Below are positions 1 to 6,189 of a stretch of DNA of 15,903 bases, one piece after another. Made by a program: the position numbers and the translations under genes. How positions within the stretch are numbered: the stretch's first letter is position 1; each line of letters opens with the position of its first letter. The notes beneath the pieces are model-generated. The model did not search any database, was not told the origin of the DNA, and saw nothing but the letters and a program-made list of their open reading frames with translations. The stretch is from an uncultured Bacillota bacterium (GTDB taxonomy: Bacteria > Bacillota > Clostridia > Lachnospirales > Lachnospiraceae), in the NCBI GenBank assembly GCA_958352855.1, contig CATWQE010000061.1, positions 1 to 15,903 of the forward strand. Direction: 5' to 3'.

Positions 1-265
1 ATTTATCATATTGATTTTTTCTAAACAGCAAACCACATTTAAGTGAAAAAAACAACACAACACATCCAAAAGAATCTTTAACCAGATATATCCTGGTTTC
101 GCCATCCAAATCTTCGTCCCATGCTTTATTTCTCAAATATTCGCCAAGGGTATTATTATTTCTTTGAGAATAAAATTCTCTAATAACATCTTTGTTCTTT
201 TGGTTTGAAGTCAACACTTCACATGTAAAGCCACGAAAGTATTGGCGTGTTTCTTTAATCGTTAT
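1..265 (-). CDS. GNAT-like acetyltransferase, probable toxin of a Panacea pair (3' end outside window)
   Basis: An open frame of 88 codons runs off the left edge with no stop. It contains the segments KETRQYFRGFTCEV, LGEYLRNKAW, GETRIYLVKD and VVLFFSLKCGLLF. This looks like the N-terminal half of a GNAT N-acetyltransferase: a beta strand carrying a charged IYLVKD, followed by a hydrophobic VVLFF strand. From memory, short proteins of this type with an FFSLKCGLL segment occur beside Panacea/SocA-domain antitoxins, so I infer a toxin role. The acetyl-CoA binding site would lie beyond the edge and cannot be checked. The gene follows the Panacea gene by 20 nt on the same strand. An in-frame TAG lies just upstream, and there is no ATG, GTG or TTG between that stop and codon 17. 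The codon 7 nt after a good GGAGG site is ATA (265-263), which I take as the start or a mutated start. The family call is moderately sure, the toxin role less so. Confidence 0.6.
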   Translation of the reverse strand, partial: MTIKETRQYFRGFTCEVLTSNQKNKDVIREFYSQRNNNTLGEYLRNKAWDEDLDGETRIYLVKDSFGCVVLFFSLKCGLLFRKNQYDK

Positions 266-277
266 AACAACCCCTCC
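263..277 (-). promoter_or_regulatory. ribosome binding site leading to an ATA codon (GNAT gene)
   Basis: On the minus strand GGAGG at 277-273 is followed by 7 nt and then ATA at 265-263, ACG and ATT. The spacing is ideal for initiation at the ATA. The other in-frame codons nearby are GTT (too close) and ATT at 259 (13 nt away, too far). The gene therefore either uses a rare AUA start, which would keep translation low, or carries a G-to-A change that removed its ATG. Confidence 0.55.
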
Positions 278-285
278 AAACTAAC

Positions 286-747
286 TTATTCTTTCGCCTG
301 TGCTTTACGAACTGCCAATTCATGTGTTGCATCTACCATCATTGCGTTTAGACTCATTTTAACATTTCCATTATCAGAAGACTTTAATCCTTTACGCGCT
401 TTTTTCCAGGAAAATTCATCATGTGATAGACTACTGAGTTTCCATGAAGAAACAGTTCCATAACGCTCAAGAACATCTTTTAACATTTTTTCTGTATCTG
501 GCGATACGGTCTTTTCTACATCCGAGAATCGAGAACCCGTCAAATATTCATGTCTAACGCTTTTTAATACGGGTCCATATTTCCATCCGTAAAAGTCCTC
601 ATCAAATAAAACTGTTCTATTATACATGAGGGATTCTCTCTGTGCAAAGTACATCAATTTATGCATCTTCATCTCATCCATACTGGTATGAAATCTTTTC
701 CCATACATACTGTATAAAGCCTTCGCAACTGCCAACGTTTTTTCCAT
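286..747 (-). CDS. Panacea (SocA/DUF4065) domain protein, probable antitoxin
   Basis: A 153-residue protein with the layout of the Panacea domain, formerly DUF4065 or the GepA/SocA-like domain. The N-terminal helix (AVAKALYSMYG) is followed by the family hallmark MKMHKLMYFAQRESL (about residues 26-40). After that come FDEDFYGWKYGPVLKSVRHEY (about 48-68; the FYGW/YGPV motif) and a C-terminal helical tail rich in Lys and Ala. Panacea domains are known as antitoxins that neutralise many unrelated toxins, and SocA in Caulobacter is a proteolytic adaptor for its toxin. It lies 20 nt upstream of the GNAT-like gene on the same strand, as expected for an antitoxin-first operon. The start ATG at 747 has a GGAGGG site 9 nt upstream. 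A TATAAT box lies about 50 nt upstream inside a small dyad, which may allow autoregulation. Panacea proteins also occur in phages and conjugative elements, so transfer is possible. No integrase is visible. Confidence 0.8.
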   Translation of the reverse strand: MEKTLAVAKALYSMYGKRFHTSMDEMKMHKLMYFAQRESLMYNRTVLFDEDFYGWKYGPVLKSVRHEYLTGSRFSDVEKTVSPDTEKMLKDVLERYGTVSSWKLSSLSHDEFSWKKARKGLKSSDNGNVKMSLNAMMVDATHELAVRKAQAKE

Positions 748-781
748 AATAAATATCCCTCCTCTATGCTTATTTTGTCCT

Positions 782-805
782 ATGTGTGTCTTTTATTATA
801 CACAT
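782..805 (-). promoter_or_regulatory. -10 box inside an inverted repeat, candidate promoter/operator of the toxin-antitoxin pair
   Basis: A perfect TATAAT lies at 800-795 on the minus strand, about 50 nt upstream of the Panacea start. The -35 region at 17-nt spacing is poor (TGGCTT at 823-818). The -10 is framed by a perfect 6-bp inverted repeat, ATGTGT at 782-787 and ACACAT at 800-805, with a 12-nt centre. A dyad over a -10 box is a plausible operator for an autoregulating antitoxin, but no DNA-binding domain is evident in the encoded protein. Confidence 0.35.
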
Positions 806-840
806 GTTCTAACAAAAAAGCCATTAAAAATCTATGATAT

Positions 841-2205
841 TTACTTACTTTTTTCTAAAAACACCTTCTCCTGCTCTCTCACAACCTTAAAGTACATGAA
901 AATCAGCAGTCCTCCTGCCAGTATCCACGCTGCGGGGCTTGCAAGACAGGCGCCTACAAAGCTGCGTTTCCACCCAGCCACCATAGCTACAGCGCCTCTT
1001 CCCACCAGCTCTGCAACCCCTGCCAGCATAGGCAGCACTCCATAGCCCATGCCCTGGATTCCATTGCGGTACACGTTTACAATGGTAAGTGGAATCATGA
1101 ACAGGAAGGTCCATTTCAGATAAATATCTGCCTGGCTCATAATCTGTCCTGCATTTTCAGAGACAAAGAAATGCACCAGATATTTTCCCACCGTCATCAT
1201 GGGAATGGCTAAAATCACCCCATAAATGCTTCCCATAATGGTTGCGCTTCGGAAGCCCTGGCGGATTCTTTTAATCTGTCCTGCTCCCATATTCTGGGCG
1301 CAGTAAGTCGCCATGGTGGTTCCAAGAGCCACATAAGCCTGTGTTCCGATCTGCTCGATTTTGTTGGCCGCCGTATAGGCTGCCACTGACAGAGAGCCAA
1401 GAAGATTCAGAGAAGACTGCACCATCATAGCCCCAATAGCAGTGATAGAATACTGCAGAGCCATGGGAAGTCCCACACTAAGCTGCATTTTTGCCAGATA
1501 GCCCTCTGGCCGAAAATCTGCTTTTTCCAGTTTCAAAAGAGGGACTTTTTTCCATATATAAAACAAACATCCCACACCGGAAACACCCTGGGAAATTACT
1601 GTAGCATAGGCTGCTCCTGCTGCCCCCATGTGGAATACAATAATCAACACCAAATCCAGCACAATATTCAGAATCGCTGATAAAACCAGGAAGTACAGCG
1701 GCGTCTTGCTGTCTCCCAGCGCTCTCAGGATGCTGGAGAGCAGATTATAAAGCACTGTAGCAGCAATTCCTGCACAGATAATCATAATATAAGTATAGGC
1801 ATCTTCAAAAATATCATCCGGCGTATGCATAAAAATCAGCAATGGCTTCATCAAAAGCATACTTCCCGCGGTCATCACCACAATGCTCACTGCGGAAAGC
1901 ACAGCCGCTGTTCCTACGGTTTTTCGCATGCCCTTCATATCTCCTGCGCCGAACCGCTGGGCTGTCAGCACAGAAAAACCGGCAGTAAGCCCCTGAAGAA
2001 AGCCCAGAATCAGGAACATAATAGTTCCAACGCTTCCCACTGCTGCCAGAGCTTTGGTTCCTACAAATTTTCCTACAATGACCGTATCTGCCATACTGTA
2101 AAACTGCTGAAATAAATTTCCAATAAAAATGGGAATCGTAAAGTTTAAAATAATTTTGGCCGGATTCCCTGCGGTCATATCTGTCTGTACACGTTTTTCT
2201 GCCAC
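841..2205 (-). CDS. MATE family multidrug/toxin efflux transporter
   Basis: A 454-residue integral membrane protein with about twelve hydrophobic segments in two MatE halves, the usual length and plan of the MATE family. These transporters export cationic drugs or metabolites, driven by a Na+ or H+ gradient. The N-terminal MatE signature is clear: residues 13-20 (NPAKIILN), then IPIFIGNLFQQFYSMADTVI and VGKFVGTKALAAVGSVG. The second half repeats the pattern with LPMALQYSITAIG and SVAAYTAANKIEQIG. The substrate cannot be told from sequence. The start is GTG at 2205, giving MAEKRV, with a GAGGGG site about 6 nt upstream. It has its own promoter, whose -35 sits in the terminator of the upstream carboxypeptidase gene, so it appears to be transcribed alone. 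No terminator is obvious between its stop and the toxin-antitoxin genes at 747, but that pair has its own -10 box. Confidence 0.92.
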   Translation of the reverse strand: MAEKRVQTDMTAGNPAKIILNFTIPIFIGNLFQQFYSMADTVIVGKFVGTKALAAVGSVGTIMFLILGFLQGLTAGFSVLTAQRFGAGDMKGMRKTVGTAAVLSAVSIVVMTAGSMLLMKPLLIFMHTPDDIFEDAYTYIMIICAGIAATVLYNLLSSILRALGDSKTPLYFLVLSAILNIVLDLVLIIVFHMGAAGAAYATVISQGVSGVGCLFYIWKKVPLLKLEKADFRPEGYLAKMQLSVGLPMALQYSITAIGAMMVQSSLNLLGSLSVAAYTAANKIEQIGTQAYVALGTTMATYCAQNMGAGQIKRIRQGFRSATIMGSIYGVILAIPMMTVGKYLVHFFVSENAGQIMSQADIYLKWTFLFMIPLTIVNVYRNGIQGMGYGVLPMLAGVAELVGRGAVAMVAGWKRSFVGACLASPAAWILAGGLLIFMYFKVVREQEKVFLEKSK

Positions 2206-2259
2206 GTTTTACCCCTCTTTCCTTTCTGCCTACAGCTTAAAATCCTTATAACGTGGCTT

Positions 2260-2288
2260 ATTATAATCGAAAGAAAGGGGACTTTCAA
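2260..2288 (-). promoter_or_regulatory. sigma-A promoter of the MATE gene
   Basis: TTGAAA (2288-2283) and TATAAT (2265-2260) are separated by exactly 17 nt on the minus strand, about 55 nt upstream of the GTG start. The -35 box forms most of the loop of the hairpin that terminates the upstream gene. Confidence 0.75.
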
Positions 2289-2296
2289 TCCCCTTT
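2274..2296 (-). terminator. hairpin terminator downstream of the D,D-carboxypeptidase gene
   Basis: An 8-bp perfect stem (AAAGGGGA paired with TCCCCTTT) has a 7-nt loop and lies about 30 nt beyond the carboxypeptidase stop. On the minus strand it is followed by CTTTC rather than a clean T run, so termination may be partial. Confidence 0.6.
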
Positions 2297-2327
2297 TCAC
2301 ATATTTTTCTATGTTTTTACAGCATCC

Positions 2328-3518
2328 TTATACAGCCTGTTTCCCCTTCCAGAATTGTCCCCAAACTTTCTTTACATAATCACTGTATCCGGCTCTCTTC
2401 GTCCCTTCCTGGAATCGGATATTCACGCTTCCTATTTTTTCCCCATCCAGATAATACTCTACAGTTCCTGCCAGATCTCCTTTTTTCACAGGAGCCTTTA
2501 CCTTGTCTTTTTGCTTAATTTTCTTCTCGATCTGATTAAGGGCAGCCCCTTTTGTATCCAGATAACGGAAAGTCCCCTCATAATCACAGGCAAGCTCCTC
2601 TTTCACACCGCCTTCTACTGCAATTTCAGGCAGGGACTTCTTATTTTCATCCACATAAAGGCTGCAGCTTCCAAATCCCAGATTCAGCATAGCCGCCGCA
2701 TCCTTGAAGCGCACCTTATAATCCGGCGCTGTCATTACTACACTGATCAGGGTAATCCCATCCCTGACAGCTACTGTAGAAACGCAATATTTTGCCACGC
2801 TGGTACTGCCTGTTTTCAGCCCCACACAGCCATCGTAGCTGCGGACTAATTTATTGGTATTGGTCAGCCCAAATTCACTGGTTCCCTTCTCTGTCACATG
2901 GGTAATGGTGTCCATCCAAATAGAAGAATAATCCAGAATCTCAGGATACTTTGTCACCAGTTCTCTGGACATGAGAGCCACATCATGGGCGCTGGTATAA
3001 TGGTTATCCGACTCTGTCAGTCCACAGCAGTCTTCAAAATTAGTATTTTCCATGCCAAGCCCTTTTGCCCGTTCATTCATCTTTTCCACAAATGCCTCTT
3101 CACTTCCTGCAATGTGTTCTGCCATTGCTACGCTGGCATCATTTCCGGAGGCAATGACAATACACTTAATCATGGTTTCCACACTCTGTTTTTCTCCTTC
3201 TTCCAGAAAGACCTGGGAGCCTCCCATGGACTTGGCATAGGCGCTGGTAATCACTTCGTCTTCCATATGTAGACTGCCTTTTTCGATTTCATCAAAAATC
3301 AAAATCAACGTCATAATCTTCGTAATACTGGCTGGTTTTACTCTGGTGTCCATATCTTTTTCATAAATAATGGTTCCGGTAGAAGCCTCCATTAATACTC
3401 CATGGGGCGCTGTAATCAATTCCTCTCCATCTGCCCGAACCGTCACCGCACCTGCGTTTAGCAAGAACATGCTCACAAACATTCCCACAAGAAGGATTGC
3501 TCCTATTCTTTTTTTCAT
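2328..3518 (-). CDS. D-alanyl-D-alanine carboxypeptidase (PBP5-like, DacA/DacF type)
   Basis: A serine D,D-carboxypeptidase that removes the terminal D-Ala from peptidoglycan pentapeptides outside the membrane and so limits cross-linking. The 396-residue protein has an N-terminal signal peptide (MKKRIG, then a hydrophobic run to about residue 25, with a likely cut near VRA-DG). All three penicillin-binding motifs of the S11 family are present: S64-I-T-K67 (active-site serine and lysine), S124-G-N126, and K235-T-G237. A C-terminal PBP5_C-like beta domain follows from about residue 285. The protein ends in an amphipathic stretch (YVKKVWGQFWKGKQAV), the usual membrane anchor. The frame could extend to a GTG three codons earlier (3527), but GGAG lies directly against that GTG and 8 nt from the ATG at 3518, so the ATG is the better start. 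It has its own promoter and is flanked by terminators on both sides. Sporulation-specific DacF and vegetative DacA cannot be told apart here. Confidence 0.92.
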   Translation of the reverse strand: MKKRIGAILLVGMFVSMFLLNAGAVTVRADGEELITAPHGVLMEASTGTIIYEKDMDTRVKPASITKIMTLILIFDEIEKGSLHMEDEVITSAYAKSMGGSQVFLEEGEKQSVETMIKCIVIASGNDASVAMAEHIAGSEEAFVEKMNERAKGLGMENTNFEDCCGLTESDNHYTSAHDVALMSRELVTKYPEILDYSSIWMDTITHVTEKGTSEFGLTNTNKLVRSYDGCVGLKTGSTSVAKYCVSTVAVRDGITLISVVMTAPDYKVRFKDAAAMLNLGFGSCSLYVDENKKSLPEIAVEGGVKEELACDYEGTFRYLDTKGAALNQIEKKIKQKDKVKAPVKKGDLAGTVEYYLDGEKIGSVNIRFQEGTKRAGYSDYVKKVWGQFWKGKQAV

Positions 3519-3556
3519 GCTGCACACTCCAAAAAAACTGTTCTTATGCTATTGTA

Positions 3557-3585
3557 ATCATACCTTAAATAATTTAGAACGTGAA
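3557..3585 (-). promoter_or_regulatory. candidate promoter of the D,D-carboxypeptidase gene
   Basis: TTCACG (3585-3580), 17 nt, TATGAT (3562-3557) on the minus strand. An overlapping TACAAT (3556-3551) is an alternative -10. It lies between the terminator of the upstream gene and the start codon at 3518. The -35 matches consensus at 4 of 6 positions. Confidence 0.45.
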
Positions 3586-3608
3586 AATCCTTTCAGCTCT
3601 GCAAATGT

Positions 3609-3654
3609 AAAAAAGACCACCAGATATCCCTCTGTCAAAGGATACCCGGCAGTC
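3609..3654 (-). terminator. rho-independent terminator after the CmpB-like gene
   Basis: Read on the minus strand, a 15-bp stem (3654-3640 with 3629-3615, fully paired if four G-U wobbles are allowed) encloses a 10-nt loop. TTTTTT at 3614-3609 follows directly. It sits 11 nt past the stop codon at 3665. This is a strong intrinsic terminator that ends the cardiolipin synthase/CmpB-like transcript. Confidence 0.88.
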
Positions 3655-3664
3655 CCGATAATAC

Positions 3665-4249
3665 TTAAAACACTTTCCGAATTCTTTTTTTGATAGATTC
3701 CATTGCTTCCGGAAGGCTGTCTTTCTTCTGTTCATACAAGGCATATCCGAAATCTATGGAAAAAATCAATAGTAATATACTGCTGATCCGGATTCCTGTA
3801 TTGTAAGAATACTTGCTTACAATAAATTCTACTCCTTTGTGAAGGAATAAGAAGAGTCCCAGCGTATAAAATCCCCACGCAATGGTGCTTTCCAGACACA
3901 AAATACCTTTATAATTAAAAGGTTTTTCTGAATAATCCCACCATACTTCCCCAAAGATACGAATCATCAGTTTTGCTGTCAAAAACTCCAGCAAAGTAGG
4001 GATCAAACAGCCCATAAAATACAGCAGATAAATATTATGACACACCGGCTGCAGCAGAAAATATACAGTAAGGGCTCCTACCCCGTAAATAGGGCACATG
4101 GGTCCCCGCATAAATCCGCGATTGGTAAGCTTCCGGTTACAGACGGACATATAAATGGATTCCACCAGCCACCCAAGCATACTGTAAATCAAAAACCACT
4201 GAACAATGTGGTATAAATCAGTACCTAACATTCCCTTTGTCCAAAACAT
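3665..4249 (-). CDS. small membrane protein, putative ABC transporter type IV permease (CmpB/PF06541-like)
   Basis: A 194-residue protein with about five hydrophobic segments. It has the marks I associate with the 'putative ABC-transporter type IV' family common in clostridia: an early GWLVESIYMSV segment (about residues 26-36), then NRGFMRGPMCPIYGVGAL (about 43-60), and a middle FGEVWWDYSEKPFNYKGILCLESTIAWG (about 99-126). Function in the family is poorly established and no ATPase partner is present here, so an ABC transport role is doubtful. It starts at ATG 4249 with a GGGAGAG site, 27 nt after the cardiolipin synthase stop. The two genes probably share a transcript that ends at the strong terminator just beyond. 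Cotranscription with cls suggests an envelope or lipid-related role, which is inference. Confidence 0.75.
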   Translation of the reverse strand: MFWTKGMLGTDLYHIVQWFLIYSMLGWLVESIYMSVCNRKLTNRGFMRGPMCPIYGVGALTVYFLLQPVCHNIYLLYFMGCLIPTLLEFLTAKLMIRIFGEVWWDYSEKPFNYKGILCLESTIAWGFYTLGLFLFLHKGVEFIVSKYSYNTGIRISSILLLIFSIDFGYALYEQKKDSLPEAMESIKKRIRKVF

Positions 4250-4276
4250 AAAACTCTCCCTCTACTTCCTACATTC

Positions 4277-5812
4277 TTACAGCATCGGAGCAAACAGCCG
4301 GAGAATACTCTGCATTCCTCTTCGAAAAATATTCTGTCTGCGGCACATATCCAGAGAAATCTCTTTGGAAATCTCAAAGGTTTCCAGCATGTCCTCTTTT
4401 ACCTGACTAACTGCTCTGGACTGATACATCCAGGTAGCGCACTCAAAATGCAGATACAGACTCCGGTAATCCAGGTTAATGGTTCCGACCACTGCAAGTT
4501 CATCGTCACATACAAAGTTTTTCGCATGAATAAACCCTGGGGTATATTCATAAATCCGCACCCCTGCAGCCAGAAGCTGCTGGTAATAAGACTGAGTTAA
4601 TAAAAACACCAGCTTTTTATCCGGTATTCCCGGCGTTATAATCCTCACATCCACACCCTTTTTAGATGCCAGACACAGGGCAGTCATCATCTCATTATCA
4701 ATAATCAGATACGGCGTGGAAATATACACATAATTCTTCGCCTGATTAATCATATTGAGATAAACATTTTCCCCCACAACCTCATCATCCAGAGGGGAAT
4801 CTCCGTAGGGCTGTACAAAACCATCCTTTTCAAATTCTTCCGGATGATATACATAGGGTCCATATGCCGGCAAATGTGTTTTGGTTCTGGTAATCACCGT
4901 CCACATTTGCAGAAACATCACTGTAAGATTCCATACGCCTTCCCCATGGAGCCGCACTCCGGTATCTTTCCAATGGCCAAACCGCATCTGCTCATTAATG
5001 TATTCATCTGCCAGATTAATGCCACCGTTATATCCTGTATGGCCATCAATCACCAGTATTTTCCTGTGGTCCCGGTTGTTTAGGACAATATTTAAAATCG
5101 GTCTTACCGGATTAAATGCCGCGCACTTAATTCCTTTTGCCTGAAGCCCTTTGTAATATCTGGGGGGCAGTGTGCTAACACATCCCATATCATCATAAAT
5201 CAGCCTTACGTCCACACCCTGGGCTGCCTTTTCTTCCAGCACATCCAGAATCGCGCCCCACATACGGCCTTCATGAATAATAAAGTATTCCAGAAAGATG
5301 AAATGCTCTGCTTTCTTTAAATCCTCCAGCATATCAATAAACATATCGTCTCCCACGCCATAATACTGGGTTGTGGTATTTCTGTGAACCGGAAATCCCG
5401 CATAGTCCCGGATATAGGCAGACTGGTTGGAAATCCCCTGATTTTCCAAATGCAGCGCTGTTCTGGTGGTTTTGGTCTCCTTAAAATAATTGGAAATCTC
5501 TTTCATTACTTTTTCGGACTCCTGGGTCATTTTCTTAGCAACCCTGGACTGTCCAAACAACAGATAAATAATGACGCCAAAAACCGGAAGCGCCAGAATC
5601 AGAATGGTCCACGCCAGCTTATAGGATGGGTTGATTTTTTTATTTACAATCCACAGAACCATAATCACACTGAGCAGATTCAGAATATTCATAATATGTC
5701 CGGAAAAGGCTCCAAGCCCCCAGAGCATGGCAAAAATCCAGATAAGCTGCAACAGTACAGCCGCTGCAGTAAGAAAGATTCTGCTGGAAACAAATTCAAT
5801 TATTTTTTTCAT
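4277..5812 (-). CDS. cls: cardiolipin synthase (phospholipase D superfamily)
   Basis: A 511-residue membrane enzyme that condenses two phosphatidylglycerol molecules into cardiolipin and glycerol. Two N-terminal transmembrane segments (about residues 10-35 and 40-86, the second a double hydrophobic stretch) are followed by two phospholipase D domains. Each domain has a full HKD motif: H249-x-K251-x4-D256 (HRKILVIDG) and H429-x-K431-x4-D436 (HAKNFVCDD), the latter followed by GTINLDYRS. The length is typical for the family. The substrate precursor comes from PgsA, encoded further along in this window. The start at ATG 5812 (MKKIIEFVSSR) fits the family, but no clear Shine-Dalgarno site precedes it. 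It begins only 23 nt after the T run of the rpsU terminator, so it depends on readthrough or on a promoter inside that terminator (a weak TGGACA-N16-TACAAA is visible). It is probably cotranscribed with the downstream CmpB-like gene. Confidence 0.93.
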   Translation of the reverse strand: MKKIIEFVSSRIFLTAAAVLLQLIWIFAMLWGLGAFSGHIMNILNLLSVIMVLWIVNKKINPSYKLAWTILILALPVFGVIIYLLFGQSRVAKKMTQESEKVMKEISNYFKETKTTRTALHLENQGISNQSAYIRDYAGFPVHRNTTTQYYGVGDDMFIDMLEDLKKAEHFIFLEYFIIHEGRMWGAILDVLEEKAAQGVDVRLIYDDMGCVSTLPPRYYKGLQAKGIKCAAFNPVRPILNIVLNNRDHRKILVIDGHTGYNGGINLADEYINEQMRFGHWKDTGVRLHGEGVWNLTVMFLQMWTVITRTKTHLPAYGPYVYHPEEFEKDGFVQPYGDSPLDDEVVGENVYLNMINQAKNYVYISTPYLIIDNEMMTALCLASKKGVDVRIITPGIPDKKLVFLLTQSYYQQLLAAGVRIYEYTPGFIHAKNFVCDDELAVVGTINLDYRSLYLHFECATWMYQSRAVSQVKEDMLETFEISKEISLDMCRRQNIFRRGMQSILRLFAPML

Positions 5813-5835
5813 ATTTTGTCTGTTTCATACTTTGT

Positions 5836-5863
5836 AAAAAAGCCTCTGGTGTTGTCCAGAGGC
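5836..5863 (-). terminator. rho-independent terminator of rpsU
   Basis: On the minus strand GCCTCTGG (5863-5856), a 6-nt loop and CCAGAGGC (5849-5842) form a perfect 8-bp GC-rich stem. Six T (5841-5836) follow at once. It starts 12 nt after the rpsU stop codon. Confidence 0.92.
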
Positions 5864-5875
5864 CTTTACTGCACA

Positions 5876-6052
5876 TTAATTATATTTACGTTTTCTAGCT
5901 GCTTCAGATTTTTTCTTACGACGAACGCTTGGTTTCTCGTAATGCTCTCTTTTACGGATTTCCTGCTGAATACCTGCTTTCGCACAGCTACGCTTGAAAC
6001 GACGTAAAGCGCTATCTAAAGTCTCGTTCTCTTTGACGATTACATTTGACAT
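5876..6052 (-). CDS. rpsU: 30S ribosomal protein S21 (bS21)
   Basis: A 58-residue, very basic protein of the 30S subunit that sits near the 3' end of 16S rRNA and helps initiation. It begins MSNVIVKENETLDSALRRFKR, the classical bS21 N-terminus, and ends in a Lys/Arg-rich tail (RRKKKSEAARKRKYN). The longer frame reaching 6124 adds 24 residues unlike any S21 and starts before the mRNA is well under way, so ATG 6052 is the start. Upstream there is GGAGGGAGG about 14 nt away and AGGTG 7 nt away. A strong promoter about 80 nt upstream and a perfect terminator just downstream make it a single-gene transcript. Transcription from alaS could also enter it, since no terminator is seen between them. Confidence 0.96.
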   Translation of the reverse strand: MSNVIVKENETLDSALRRFKRSCAKAGIQQEIRKREHYEKPSVRRKKKSEAARKRKYN

Positions 6053-6085
6053 AAGCTCACACCTAACCTCCCTCCAGCTGTAAAT

Positions 6086-6123
6086 TGTGCATAATACAAC
6101 TGTCTGGGTATTTTTATTGCACA
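6086..6123 (-). other. inverted repeat at the 5' end of the rpsU leader
   Basis: TGTGCA (6123-6118 on the minus strand) pairs perfectly with TGCACA (6091-6086). ATA/TAT can extend the stem past a small bulge. The predicted transcription start is near 6123, so this stem would close the first bases of the mRNA. It may stabilise the 5' end or bind a regulator. It is small and could be chance. Confidence 0.3.
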
Positions 6124-6129
6124 TCTGAT

Positions 6130-6157
6130 ATTATAGCAGATTTTTGGAGTTCGTCAA
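6130..6157 (-). promoter_or_regulatory. sigma-A promoter of rpsU
   Basis: TTGACG (6157-6152), 16 nt, TATAAT (6135-6130) on the minus strand, placed just after the alaS stop codon and about 78 nt upstream of the rpsU start. Five of six -35 bases and all -10 bases match consensus. Confidence 0.85.
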
Positions 6158-6189
6158 CTATTTTAATTCATTTTTCTTAAAAAGTTTCA

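Noticed and set aside
39..53. Possible frameshift in the T7 run of the GNAT-like gene
   Set aside because: A first reading suggested a stop after the T run, but careful codon counting gives an unbroken frame (VVLFFSLKCGLLF) through to position 1.
4844..5144. Plus-strand frames of 60-200 codons opposite cls, alaS, rimO and dacA
   Set aside because: All lie antisense to strongly supported genes, lack ribosome sites, and have compositions expected from the complementary strand.
5876..6124. Longer 82-residue version of S21
   Set aside because: The extra 24 residues do not resemble S21, and the frame start lies almost at the predicted transcription start. ATG 6052 gives the exact family N-terminus.
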